Source of the DNA: Actinomycetes bacterium
GTDB taxonomy: Bacteria; Actinomycetota; Acidimicrobiia; Acidimicrobiales; Palsa-688
DNA: 33,429 nt
Direction of reading: 5' to 3'
Assembly: GCA_021828685.1 (NCBI GenBank)
Contig: JAJZDJ010000018.1
Coordinates: 1 to 33,429 of the forward strand
Positions 17,101 to 26,314 of this stretch are shown here, in pieces. Both the position numbers and the translations under genes were made by a program. Every line of letters starts with the position of its first letter. Within the stretch, counting starts at the first letter, position 1. The notes under the pieces were generated by a model. It was not told the origin of the DNA and did no database searches. It saw only the letters and a list, made by a program, of their open reading frames with translations.

Positions 17101-17827
17101 CTGGCGTCTCGTTGCCTAGGACGTCGGCTCGGCCGCAGAACACCGCCGCTCCATCGGGGGCCTCCGCGGTGAGCGATACCTGAAAGAGCCACGCTTCGTC
17201 TTTGTTCTTGTCCGGCGCCTCCTGCTCGTTGACCAAGAAGAGTGAGAGCAACCAGCCCTGGAGGAGGCGCGTGACCTTGCCGCGCACCACGACATTGGGC
17301 TGCTCGTCCACGGGCACCAGGGATGTCACCTCACCCTCGACGACAGGGACCCGGACGATTCCGGACACGGGATGGCGCTGCCAAATCGTCCGTGCACCCT
17401 CCCCCTCCCCAGCGACCTCCTTGAGGTAGCGACCCCACGACGCCGTGACCGCGAGCTCAGCGGTTCCGTCGACAACCGTGAAACTCATCCCGACGCTCGA
17501 GGGGAACAGAAGTGGCTTGGCCGCAGCTTCGGTGTCGTCGCTGCCCGAGTCGTCCGAGGCAGCAGTGCTCACCCCTACTCCTTCGGATCGCTCGAGTCGC
17601 TCAGGATCGATCGCCAGAGACGCTCTGGGAGCGAGTAGACCGGTGATGTAACGCTCGCTCACCCTCCCGCGTCCGGGAAGCTGCTCGCGCTCTCCGCCAG
17701 CTGGACCATGGAGCTCGCCAACAATCAGTTCCTCGAGCTCGGCGCGCATCTCGGCCGGGGCGGGCGCCGGCTCGTACTGGTGCTCGGGCGGCACGTCGTG
17801 GCCCTGGTCGATCGGCATACTGCTCAC
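14177..17827 (-). CDS. drmA: DISARM helicase DrmA
   Basis: The 1216-aa protein is a superfamily 2 helicase. Walker A is FFPTGGGKTEAYLG with K488. Motif II is QDELH (D750-E751). Motif VI reads TTSEYIQATSRVGRSQDGPG, preceded by LLATNMISVGVDVGRLG. The first 450 residues are a long N-terminal region without a recognised motif, and a Cys-containing insert (CPWCGTR...CGDEFGAC) lies between Walker A and motif II, probably zinc-binding. DrmA with DrmB is the DNA-sensing core of DISARM. GTG 17827 overlaps the drmMI stop by 4 bases; ATG 17818 is an alternative start giving three fewer residues. Confidence 0.93.
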   Translation of the reverse strand: MSSMPIDQGHDVPPEHQYEPAPAPAEMRAELEELIVGELHGPAGGEREQLPGRGRVSERYITGLLAPRASLAIDPERLERSEGVGVSTAASDDSGSDDTEAAAKPLLFPSSVGMSFTVVDGTAELAVTASWGRYLKEVAGEGEGARTIWQRHPVSGIVRVPVVEGEVTSLVPVDEQPNVVVRGKVTRLLQGWLLSLFLVNEQEAPDKNKDEAWLFQVSLTAEAPDGAAVFCGRADVLGNETPAEVDELALLDLQYRNRVEFAVGHGSATHAEVDPVDPTRAVRVQTTAVPRHDVPVTEAPGPQDPSRSEQVRQALLGVVLDMAELSSLDGEGLVAAVSPLVDAYVIWLDEQQARLDAGADRLADHRSAASAALASARQSAERLQAGVALLKPAGGAETEAAEAFRFANHTMWQQRIHTLVADIRREDPAVDLAAALTQVDEAKNRSWRPFQLAFLLLNLPSLTDPTHPERSRDAGLVDLLFFPTGGGKTEAYLGLTAFTLAIRRLQGTVGGRDGRSGGVAVLMRYTLRLLTAQQFERAAALICACEIRRRELVGGDERWGTESFRLGMWVGANVAPNRTKDAAYAIEEARDAGRRRTSSASPVQLVACPWCGTRLDAGRNARTDPNRWRTLLFCGDEFGACPFTDVQSPGEGLPVVTVDEELYRLLPDFVISTADKFAQLPWRGPLHLLFGNVAQRCERHGYRSPDLDTIDSDRVERDSHNKTGPKAGNLPAAKTVTVEPLRPPDLIIQDELHLISGPLGTLVGLYETAIDELATWSLGGVDVRPKVIASTATVRRADEQAHALFARGLAVFPTPVLDVSDSFFAKGRSLEERAGRRYVGLCAQGLRLKSAEVRVFTAILASAQRLYDRYGLAADPWMTLVGYFSALRELAGARRLVDDEVKNAAFRAGRRGLGQRSLRSSGIEELTSRVSASDIRDVLDRLKQRFDLAGEGGRPPIDVLLATNMISVGVDVGRLGVMCAIGQPKTTSEYIQATSRVGRSQDGPGLVLTLYNWSRPRDLSHYETFEYYHSTFYRQVEALSVTPFSPRALDRGLSAVLVALARQDPHHPSWNPNEGAQSVALTGPDMDDIVERIIARAELVTSDVTTGDFVRDLLQARLDRWRSEQARTGSTLGYAADPKKAIAPLLDVPGIASWGLFTCPWSLRETEPNVNLIIQPEDHSLDTAPQFQLGTGAATRPARDTVADEESTGEEAMSDG

Positions 17828-20800
17828 TTTCCCCCATCCTCCTCGTTCGAAACAGAGCTGAACAGGTCCGGAACGGGCTCGGCGGCCTGGGCCGCATTCT
17901 TTCGGGCCGAGGTCAGCTTCTTCGCTTCCGCGTGCAGGCCTTGGGCGACCTCAGCTTCGTAGCGCTCCTTGTTGAGTTCGAGGAGTCGCTCGAGTATCTC
18001 ATCGGCGGTGGCCGGGGAAAAGGTGTGGCGGATGCCTTGGTTGCGTACGGGATGGAAACCGTGTCCGAGGTCCAGATCTGACCATCCATAGGCATCACGG
18101 ACCGCAACGTCGAGTGCAACGTGAAGTTCCCGCAGTTTGACAATTCTTGGTGTCGTGTCTGCAGGGTCATGTAGCCGGGTATAGGTCGCCGTGAGACCCT
18201 CGCTATTGGCGATCATCAGCTTCGAGCGGTGGTCGTTGAGCGCCTTGCCAACAGCAGCAACAGCAGCATTGGCGGGGGGCTGAGCGAACGTCTCGAAGAC
18301 GTCCGACGGGGTGTATCTGACTCCGAGTCCCAGTGTAGAAGCATGCCTCAGCACCCATCGAGAGTGAAATCCGCTCGAGAGTACGCCGAGGTTGAAGTCA
18401 TCGTCATAGGCGAATACCACAGTTGCCTCCGACAAGACCTGCCGGGTCGGAACGAATAGAGGCAGCACCGTGTTGCTGACTCTCGATATCGCGAGAACCC
18501 GGTCCAGGTGAGCGATGGTCTCGTAAAGTTCTGACCGTGTGCGCTCGTACTGCCACCACTCGTCACGAGCATGGTCGCTGTACTTGACCTTCAAGCGCTC
18601 GGGCTTCACTCTTGCCTCTACGATGTCGAAGCAGTCTGGATACTCCCTGGCTCTCTCCTCTGACCAGTCGAAGAAGTTGATGACCCAGCGTGTGGCTGTC
18701 TGGTTAGGCGACTGATTCAAGTCCTCACCTCCCAGATAGGGGAAGAGGACCTCGGCATTTCGCTTGTCCTTGTTGATCAGCGCCTGCGCCTCTTCAGGAG
18801 ACATGGTGAATCCCAGCCCCAGGATCGTGGAGCCCTGAAACGACTGGTAAGCATTTGCCAGGAGATGCTGCTTACGCCACCCCGAACGAGATCTAGGGTA
18901 GAGCATCTCGTCGATGCCATCCACTTCGCGACCATCCAGTTCTACGCGACCTGTCCAGGAGTCGCTAATGGCCCAAACCTTGGCGATCTCTATTGAGGCT
19001 TGGCCCGGCCACTTGGTGGAAGAGACCGCGCGATGAACTGACCAACCACGGTCGATCACCTGAGTGAGGCCGACCTCGCTGGTATTGCCCTGCGCGATCG
19101 TGTTCGTGGCAAGGAGGCCGAATCCACGTGCGATCTCGGTGGCGCGGAGGAAGAAGTAGGCGACGAGATCTGCCGATCCCTTCTTGCCGCCGGCAACCCA
19201 CTGCACGATGTGATCTCGTGCGTCAGAGCCAATGGCGCTCGTGATCTTTTGGCCACCAATGAAGGGCGGGTTGCCCACCAGCGCGTCAAAGCCCGGCTGT
19301 CGCTGGCCCAGGAAGACCTCCGGGAACTCAAGCGGCCAGTGCACGCATCGCCGCACAGGTGCGTTGGCAGGTCGTCCAGCATTCAGCCACTCGGCAGCCA
19401 GCGCAGCGAGCTTGTCCGAGCGAGCTTCGTGTTCGTCCCCGGAGCTCGTCACGTCGAGCAATGCTGCCACCCTCGGCGCCAGAGCCGCGAGGCGGTCGTT
19501 CTGGGCCCTCGTCGACGCACTTGCGGTCGAGAAGGTTGCACCTACGACGGCATCAGCCATGACTCGCACGGTCGCAAGAAGGGCGTCGGCCTCCGCGCTG
19601 TAATGCGCTTTGTCCTCGGCGTCGCGGAGCGTCACCACGTTGATCTCAGACACGCGCTGGGCGGCGACGAGCGCGGCGGCGACCAGGGGCTCAATAGCCG
19701 CGGTGTAGTCGAAGAGGGTGTTGTGGAGTTTGCGACCCGCAGTCGGGTCCAGATGAAGCCAGCGCACCTGCTCGAGACCGGTGATGCCAAGCAGCGAGTC
19801 GCCCACCCGGATGGCGTGGTCCAAGAAGGTGAAGGGGCGGTCCTTGGCCAGTGTGGTTAGCCAGAGCGAGAGCTTGGCCATCTCGGCGGCCAGCGGATCT
19901 CGATCAACCCCGTATAAGCATCGATCGGCGACCGCACGGCGCGCCAAGATCTGTATCTCTTCGGGTGCGGCGGTGGCTTGGTCGGCACCTTCGATCGTCC
20001 ACGCCTCAACTAGCCGATCAGCCAGATAACGGCCCGCCGCAACGAGGATCGCCCCGCTGCCCACAGCCGGGTCACAGATCTTGAGGTCGAGGATCTCAGA
20101 CGACGTCCGGAGCTGCCAGTCCTCGGGGGCTGCTCCATCTTGAGGTCCGGGCGAGTAGACGAGTGGCTCGAGTGCGTAGCGAGAGACTTCGTCGGCAAGG
20201 TCCTTCGTGGTGTACTCGATCCCACCTTCCCGCCGTGTCGTGGTCTGAGAGACGTAGACAGCGCCACCAAGCATCACGATTGGCAGGTCTCTCAGATCGC
20301 GGCGCAGCAGATGGATGTAGGGCAGCAGGCGGTCTGTGAGCGCGGCGTCGTTGTCGACTGCGGCAGCCAGCAGCTGTCGGTCGTTGTCGCCGGGTGGCTG
20401 GTCCAAGAGCTTGGTGAGCTGCTTGTCAGTCTTGGACGTGATGTCCTTCAACCAGTTGACGAGGGCATCGCGTCCGCCAGCCGCGGCATTCTCCAGACCT
20501 GCCAGCGGGACTTCTGGCTCGTCACCGGGCTTGCCGATCAGGCCGAGCGCCGTAGTCTCGACCTTGAAGACCGAGTGGTCGAGCAGTCCTTCGTAAACGT
20601 GGCCGATCTGCTCGACCTCAAGCGTGCGATATGAGAGCTGACGGGACTCCTTGATTCCCCCGCTCGAGAGCTGAAGTACCTGGAGGCTCTTGAGGATGGC
20701 AAGCATGGTCAGATCGTCGATGGGAATGGGAACCGATGAGCTCGAACGCCACGGATCGCCGAATTGACGCCCCTCGAGGAAGGGGAAGCGATCCGGATCA

Positions 20801-21876
20801 AAGAGGCGCCCACCATAGGGTGGAATGCGAAGCGAGTCATGGGTGAGGCCGCCGTGCACAGCACGGAACAGGGCGAGCACCCGGTACCAAGCAGTGCTTC
20901 GGCGCTCGAGCGGGTCTTCACCGTGCAAGTCGCGCTCGCTCTGGAGTTGGTCGCGCAGCGTCCAGAGCGCGTATGACCGCGCGTAGAGCTCGTCATCAAG
21001 AGGAAGGAGGCCACGCTCCTCGGCAAAGAGGAGGAACACGAGGCGCATGAGCACGGTGACAGTGCACTCGTAGATCTCGGTTCCCGATAGGCCTTCGAGG
21101 AGCTCTCCGCCGCGCTCACGGTTGGCCCGGCTGAGGGCCGCTACCAGTAGCTCGGCCGCCACTCTGACCTGACGGCCGAGTTGGTCGGCGACCTCCACTT
21201 GTGCAGCCGCTGATTCAGTCAGCAATGCCTCGATTGTGTCGCCGGCCTGGGCAGAGAAAAACCTCCGCGCCGACAACAAGGAAACGAAGGCATCGAGGAC
21301 CGCCGGCTCCTCACTGAACAGGCTGGCGATGAAGGTGGCGCCCCCCGGCACTCCATCGACGGGGGCCCAGACGAGACGCCACTGCTCCCCATCAGTGACA
21401 AGAGCAAGGGGGACCCCCGTGGCACGGCAGAGGAAAGAGGCTCTCTCGGTCGGTGTGGCCGACCACTGCTCACCGGGCGCCTTCGCGTCGAGAGCAGTCC
21501 CTGGGGGCCACAGGCACACGAGTGCACGTACCTCCTCGTGGTCGCCATGGGGTTCGACGAGGACGTAGTCGGGTCGGAGCACGGCATTGTGCTCGCCGAC
21601 AACAACAGCCAGCGTCGTTGGCACCTTGGGCCCACTCCGTAGGCGCGCACCCCAGGAGAGCAGGTCTCCAAGCACCCACTCGATCCATCCCGTCCTGGCG
21701 GCTACATTCCCCTGGTCATCTGGGCGGCGCTCGCGTACCTGTTCGCGTGCCACCGGGTCCGTGCGGTCCAGTCCGTTGGGAAAGACTCGGGTGAGGACGG
21801 GCAGGGTGACGAAGCTTCCTGATGGCTCGACCAGAGACAGCCAGTCGGCGTGGCGGAAAGTGACGGAGCGACTCAC
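17824..21876 (-). CDS. drmMI: DISARM adenine-N6 DNA methyltransferase DrmMI
   Basis: The 1350-aa protein has the SAM-binding motif DPAVGSGAIL (D602) and the catalytic motif NPPF (N869), the order seen in type IIG/PglX-like N6-adenine methyltransferases. About 590 residues precede motif I and the target-recognition part would lie after residue 900. The methyltransferase marks host DNA so that the rest of the system spares it; its recognition site cannot be read from sequence. DrmMI defines class 1 DISARM, whereas class 2 uses a cytosine methyltransferase. GTG 21876 overlaps the drmD stop (GTGA), and its stop overlaps drmA. No nuclease motif was noticed in the N-terminal part, although such a domain would fit a type IIG origin. 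Confidence 0.92.
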   Translation of the reverse strand: MSRSVTFRHADWLSLVEPSGSFVTLPVLTRVFPNGLDRTDPVAREQVRERRPDDQGNVAARTGWIEWVLGDLLSWGARLRSGPKVPTTLAVVVGEHNAVLRPDYVLVEPHGDHEEVRALVCLWPPGTALDAKAPGEQWSATPTERASFLCRATGVPLALVTDGEQWRLVWAPVDGVPGGATFIASLFSEEPAVLDAFVSLLSARRFFSAQAGDTIEALLTESAAAQVEVADQLGRQVRVAAELLVAALSRANRERGGELLEGLSGTEIYECTVTVLMRLVFLLFAEERGLLPLDDELYARSYALWTLRDQLQSERDLHGEDPLERRSTAWYRVLALFRAVHGGLTHDSLRIPPYGGRLFDPDRFPFLEGRQFGDPWRSSSSVPIPIDDLTMLAILKSLQVLQLSSGGIKESRQLSYRTLEVEQIGHVYEGLLDHSVFKVETTALGLIGKPGDEPEVPLAGLENAAAGGRDALVNWLKDITSKTDKQLTKLLDQPPGDNDRQLLAAAVDNDAALTDRLLPYIHLLRRDLRDLPIVMLGGAVYVSQTTTRREGGIEYTTKDLADEVSRYALEPLVYSPGPQDGAAPEDWQLRTSSEILDLKICDPAVGSGAILVAAGRYLADRLVEAWTIEGADQATAAPEEIQILARRAVADRCLYGVDRDPLAAEMAKLSLWLTTLAKDRPFTFLDHAIRVGDSLLGITGLEQVRWLHLDPTAGRKLHNTLFDYTAAIEPLVAAALVAAQRVSEINVVTLRDAEDKAHYSAEADALLATVRVMADAVVGATFSTASASTRAQNDRLAALAPRVAALLDVTSSGDEHEARSDKLAALAAEWLNAGRPANAPVRRCVHWPLEFPEVFLGQRQPGFDALVGNPPFIGGQKITSAIGSDARDHIVQWVAGGKKGSADLVAYFFLRATEIARGFGLLATNTIAQGNTSEVGLTQVIDRGWSVHRAVSSTKWPGQASIEIAKVWAISDSWTGRVELDGREVDGIDEMLYPRSRSGWRKQHLLANAYQSFQGSTILGLGFTMSPEEAQALINKDKRNAEVLFPYLGGEDLNQSPNQTATRWVINFFDWSEERAREYPDCFDIVEARVKPERLKVKYSDHARDEWWQYERTRSELYETIAHLDRVLAISRVSNTVLPLFVPTRQVLSEATVVFAYDDDFNLGVLSSGFHSRWVLRHASTLGLGVRYTPSDVFETFAQPPANAAVAAVGKALNDHRSKLMIANSEGLTATYTRLHDPADTTPRIVKLRELHVALDVAVRDAYGWSDLDLGHGFHPVRNQGIRHTFSPATADEILERLLELNKERYEAEVAQGLHAEAKKLTSARKNAAQAAEPVPDLFSSVSNEEDGGK

Positions 21877-24800
21877 GAGAGACCCCCTGGCGGCACCAGG
21901 AACTCCACCGCGGCCGGGAACAGCCGCGGGGTCGGAGCTGCGTATCGCGCTCGAATCGCTTCGGACTCTCGCACGATCTCTTCGGGGATCTCGTCGAGTC
22001 GTCGTTGGAGTGCCTCCACGTTGCGCTCCAACTGGCTTCGCTCATCGAGACTGAAGTCCAAGGTGAGCTGACCCATCTCTTCACCACGAATATGACGGAG
22101 TTCGCCTTGGATGCTGCCTTGGAGGTCCGTGAGCACCGAGGTGATCGCCTCGACGTCAGCTGCCTCGCGCTCACCGAGGCGGCGCATGAGCGAGTCGACG
22201 CGGTCCTGCGCTCTGGCCTCAAGAGCGGTATAGACACTGGCCGCGATCCGCGACCACACGGCGACGACATGGGCTTCGGCAGCTGCACCCGCCGACCTGT
22301 AAGTCGCTGCCGCGAGAGCCTCGTCGGTCTGGCCGATGTTCCAGCGTGCGTAGCTGCCTGAGCGCACCCGGCCCCCCGCGGTGATGACCTCTTCGTGCAG
22401 GCGACGTCCATCTCCACCGACGAGCACAAGTCGTGCGTAGGCGACGACGCCCAGATCAGTGAGTTCACCACCCCCGATCCGCGCCGAGACACGACCCATC
22501 CGCACTTCCGAGCCCGAAGACCAGATCTCGGCTCGCAGAGTGCGCATGGCCTGAGCGACCAGGCGATGATTGAGGTGCGCCAGGACAATGTCGTCACGGT
22601 CGGCTGCCACTTCGTGGTCGAAGGTGATGGGCCGTGTCACCTCGGCGATGGGGTCATAGAGATCAGTCGCGGTTCTCCGCCATGACCGAGTCAGGGGTGG
22701 GACCTCAAAGACGCTGACGTCGCCATCGGGGCGGGCGAGAGTCGTCGGACGCAGCGGAGCCTGATTGGCGAGGGACAGCGCCTTTGACGTGACACGCTCA
22801 ACGTTGGTGGGACTGAGGTGGAGCTCGACCATGCTCTGTTCGAACTGGTTGTGCAGTTCGGCGATGCGTTCGCGCAGGTCCCGCTCAAGTCGGTTCAGGA
22901 CTCGGGCGGCATTGTTGCGGTCCGTGGCAACTTCGCGATCGGGCCTGGCACTGCGACCGAGCATGGCCGACTCGACTTCGGCAGCGAGGACAGGACCAGC
23001 GGTGCCGAGGTCGTCTCGGATCGTCTCGACCTTGCGGGCAATCAGTGAGAGGAAGGCCAGGTCGGCCTCGAGTGTTCCTGCGGCAACGCCCAGCCACCGC
23101 TCGGGAGTTGCGTCCTGCCAGCCGGTGCCCACGAAGTGGTGGATGAGTACCTCCGGCGCGGGCTGGCCGTGCCGGTCGATTCGGCCGTTGCGTTGTTCGA
23201 GCTTGGTGGGTGAGAACGGAATTTCAACATGCACGAGCCGATGACAGTGCCGCTGGAGGTCGATGCCTTCGCTAGCCGCATCGGTGGCGAGCAGGATCCG
23301 GATCGGACGGAGCGATGGCTCGTGCTGGAACTCGGCCTTGATCCTTTCCCTGGCCTCGGTGTCCATTCCTCCGTACATGAGGCCCAGGCGGTCACCGCCC
23401 AGGCCACGAGCCTCGAGCAACTGCTGGAGGTAGATCTGGGTCGCGCGGTATTCAGTGAACACGATGACCCGCTCATCGTTCCAGATGCGTTTGCCATCTC
23501 TCTTGGTCGGACAGCAAGTGTCTTCAATCCACTTGAGAAGGCGCTCAGTCTTGGCGTCGGGACGGCCGCGGTTCGCTGATGCCCACGAGGTCATGCGATC
23601 GAGCAGCTCTTTTTGCTCGCCATCTGTACCTCCCGTGACCATGGCCGCCGCCGCCAGAGCAGCCTCTTCAGCCTCAGAGGCGGCATCTTCGCTATCGAAC
23701 TCCTCGTCGAGGCGATCGAACAGTCCGGCGACGTTCACGGAGCGCGCCGGGCCGGCGGCCGCCAACGTGCGTCTGTGCAACTCCAACGTTGAGGCGAAAG
23801 CCGCCGGTGAAGAGAAGAGTCGCTTCTTCAACAGCAGGGTCACCAGGTCCGCCGTGCCCCTGGCGCCTTCCGCCTGGGCTGCCGCTCGACGTAGTTGCGC
23901 GTAGCGGTTGAGGTCAGCGTGCACGCGTACCTCGTCTTCTGGATAGGCCACCTCCAAAGGCACCACTTTGCGGACGGCGAAGCGTCGAGTCCCGTCAGGG
24001 TTCACGATGTCGCCCTTGAGACGACGCACCAGAGCAGAAGCCAACGTCTCCGGCTTTGGCTCCACGCAGCGTTGGAAGCGCTGGGGATCCAAGAGTTCCA
24101 GCAGTGCCGTGAACGACTCGGTGTATCCGTTGTGAGGTGTTGCCGAAAGGAACAGACGATGTTCGAAGTGGGGCGAGATCTCCCGGATTGCCTTGGTGCG
24201 CTGCGAATCGATGGCGTACCTACCCCGTCCCGACGGTGCGCACTGGTGGACTTCGTCGATCACGAGTAGATCGAAGCGGCGTGGATAGGTGTGGGGATCC
24301 GGGGGGAGGACCTCTCGCATTAGTCCCATGGCGCGCGGCAGTTTCAGCCAATCGAAGGAGACGATGAGGCGCGGGAAGACCCTGAACGGATTGGCTCCGA
24401 GACCCCTGGTCCGTCGAAGCTCGCGCAGCATTTCCGAGTTCACTACTTGAAAATCCAGACCGAACTTCTCTGCCATCTCGCTCCGCCACTTGAGGCAAAG
24501 CGATGCTGGGCAGGCGATCATCACGGTCCGGGCCCGGTGGCGCAGTAGGAGCTCTTGGATGACCAGACCGGCTTCGACAGTCTTGCCTAGCCCGACGTCG
24601 TCGGCGACCAGCAAGTTCACCCTGGGCATCCTCAGGGCGCGGACCACCGGATCAAGTTGGTAGTCCTCGATCTGAATGCCGGAGCGGAACGGCGCCTGGA
24701 GCGCTCGAGGGTCGGCGGAAGCCACTGCACCCCAGCGCACCGCATCGAGGAACGCAGCGAGCTCGTCGGGTTCGTCGAATCCTCCGTTCCTGGGTACCGG

Positions 24801-25049
24801 AAGTGTGGCTGTTTCAAGGACGGCGGCACCCGGCTCGACCTCCCAGATCACCTCCAGGTCGTCGGTTGCGCCGTCGTCTTCGACAGAGATCAGTGATACG
24901 AGGTGCTGGACTCCGGCGTCGGACCCAGAGAGTTCGTCTGCAGGAAGAGACCCCGCCGAGACTTCCGCAGCGATCCAGTGACGATCCCGTACTAGTACTA
25001 GCTGACCCCGCTCAGGCGGACCAGCAGCTTTGCCGACTTTCCCCGCCAT
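21873..25049 (-). CDS. drmD: DISARM SNF2-family helicase DrmD
   Basis: The 1058-aa protein is an SNF2-type translocase. Walker A is DDVGLGKTVEAGL with K156, motif II is IDEVH (D265-E266; the third residue is Val instead of the common Ala), and the C-terminal helicase lobe has ATDAASEGIDLQRH and LEQRNGRIDRHGQ. ATG 25049 is chosen because AGGAGG lies 4 bp before it; the frame extends 17 codons further without such support. It is the first gene of the operon and, with DrmMI, identifies class 1 DISARM. It probably moves along DNA and remodels or helps to sense it. The tail (about 950-1050) is helical, possibly coiled coil. Confidence 0.93.
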   Translation of the reverse strand: MAGKVGKAAGPPERGQLVLVRDRHWIAAEVSAGSLPADELSGSDAGVQHLVSLISVEDDGATDDLEVIWEVEPGAAVLETATLPVPRNGGFDEPDELAAFLDAVRWGAVASADPRALQAPFRSGIQIEDYQLDPVVRALRMPRVNLLVADDVGLGKTVEAGLVIQELLLRHRARTVMIACPASLCLKWRSEMAEKFGLDFQVVNSEMLRELRRTRGLGANPFRVFPRLIVSFDWLKLPRAMGLMREVLPPDPHTYPRRFDLLVIDEVHQCAPSGRGRYAIDSQRTKAIREISPHFEHRLFLSATPHNGYTESFTALLELLDPQRFQRCVEPKPETLASALVRRLKGDIVNPDGTRRFAVRKVVPLEVAYPEDEVRVHADLNRYAQLRRAAAQAEGARGTADLVTLLLKKRLFSSPAAFASTLELHRRTLAAAGPARSVNVAGLFDRLDEEFDSEDAASEAEEAALAAAAMVTGGTDGEQKELLDRMTSWASANRGRPDAKTERLLKWIEDTCCPTKRDGKRIWNDERVIVFTEYRATQIYLQQLLEARGLGGDRLGLMYGGMDTEARERIKAEFQHEPSLRPIRILLATDAASEGIDLQRHCHRLVHVEIPFSPTKLEQRNGRIDRHGQPAPEVLIHHFVGTGWQDATPERWLGVAAGTLEADLAFLSLIARKVETIRDDLGTAGPVLAAEVESAMLGRSARPDREVATDRNNAARVLNRLERDLRERIAELHNQFEQSMVELHLSPTNVERVTSKALSLANQAPLRPTTLARPDGDVSVFEVPPLTRSWRRTATDLYDPIAEVTRPITFDHEVAADRDDIVLAHLNHRLVAQAMRTLRAEIWSSGSEVRMGRVSARIGGGELTDLGVVAYARLVLVGGDGRRLHEEVITAGGRVRSGSYARWNIGQTDEALAAATYRSAGAAAEAHVVAVWSRIAASVYTALEARAQDRVDSLMRRLGEREAADVEAITSVLTDLQGSIQGELRHIRGEEMGQLTLDFSLDERSQLERNVEALQRRLDEIPEEIVRESEAIRARYAAPTPRLFPAAVEFLVPPGGLS

Positions 25050-26314
25050 GGTTCCTCCTGAGCTACACAACCGTACAAGGGAAATCGTAAGGGTGACCAC
25101 CTACACGCCTGATGGAGGATCGCCTCAATGACGTGATCTCACGAATCACAAAGTCGGAATGGCACCCAGATCTTTGGCAGAAACCACCATCGATGTCAAT
25201 CAAGCATGGGTTTATAGAAGCGGGCAATCACTCATCTGATGCAGGATGGTGCAGAGGGTGCCCTCGTTGTGATCTTGCACTGAGTGGCGGCCCGAACTTG
25301 CGCCAAGTGACACCACGTGTTGCACAAAGTGATACGGGATCTCTCACAAGGTGACATTGACCACGGCAGCAGCCTCCGCAGGGAGACCACCTGATGGCAT
25401 CACGCATGACGCTGAACCCGGCCTTCCCGTCCCGGGACTGCATCGAGATCCCGGACAACTTCGGACGGAGGTCCAACATTCGCTGTGTCCCGGCGCCCCG
25501 CCTCGACGAGGCGATGCGCCCCAGCCGAGCCATCAATCATCATCTGCAGGCGTTCGGGGTCTATCGCCTGCTTCGCCGCGGGCGCTACTCGGTGACGAAT
25601 CTGGAAAAGCGTTGCGAGAGCAACCGGAAAAGCTGTCATCGAGGCCCCGCCGGCGGGCGGGCACCGGCGACGGAGCGCGACTTCATCTTGTGGTCATAGC
25701 TGACCAGTGACACACGCGCTCACCCACCCCTCTATCGCATCAGACGCGGCCCAGAGGGAGAGCCGGGCACAAAGTTCTTGCCCAACTTGCGCAGCTCGGC
25801 CCGCGTGGCGGCGCAGCGCCTACGCTTCGACTCTGACTTCGTCGAGTAGCGGACTGTGGCGGACCTCTCCGAAGAGCACCTGTGGGATCTCGGCAGTTGG
25901 CGAGGGGCGCTCGGCCCAAAAGATCAGGATGGCATCTTGGAGTGTGGGGTCGCAAACGGCGCCGTGAGACCCTTGCATGGCCTTCGGGCGAAAGTGTCCG
26001 CTGCCCATATAGTCATACAGCCCTAAGCGCCCAGGTCAGCTCTTGAAGTGTCGCGCGCGGCTCTCGACTGGGCGCGCAGAGCGGTCAGGACGTATCGTGT
26101 CACGAATTGCGAGTTCCCGGCCACATTTCATGCAAATCCACACCTATAGAGACTCCCGAATGCTTCGATCAACTTCAGGTTGCGGCGCAAACACTCAGTT
26201 CCGAGGGCCAAGTCGAACTCTTCGGATGGTCGATGTGGCATTGTTCAAACTGCGCAACACCTGAGCATTGAATCAGGATCGCATCCAAAACGACGATTAC
26301 CCGGAGACTAGACA
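25050..26314. other. 1.26-kb divergent intergenic region between DISARM and the DUF262 gene
   Basis: It should hold the promoters of both flanking operons; no strong consensus promoter was found. The best ORF is on the minus strand from ATG 26008 to the stop at 25820 (62 aa, SHGAVCDPTLQDAILIFWAE, about 71% GC at third positions) but no ribosome-binding site precedes it. Other open frames overlap each other and look like noise. The stretch 26040-26300 is less GC-rich than its surroundings. The repeats at 25303-25355 are listed separately. Confidence 0.35.
25303..25355. repeat. three spaced repeats of CAAAGTGAYA type
   Basis: CCAAGTGACA (25304-25313), ACAAAGTGAT (about 25324-25333) and ACAAGGTGAC (about 25346-25355) recur every 21-22 bp, two helical turns apart. 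Such phasing suits cooperative binding of a protein on one face of DNA. They lie about 255-305 bp upstream of the DISARM start codon. They could be an operator array or the worn end of a transposable element. Confidence 0.45.

Noticed and set aside
17824..25049. BREX (PglX/helicase) instead of DISARM
   Set aside because: The methyltransferase resembles PglX, but there is no PglZ, BrxA, BrxB, BrxC or BrxL. DUF1998, the DISARM-type helicase and a PLD protein follow in the DISARM order.
25228..25699. Possible transposase or insertion-sequence remnant upstream of DISARM
   Set aside because: The repeats recall ends of IS21-type elements, but no frame here shows IstA, IstB or DDE motifs, so I do not call an insertion sequence.
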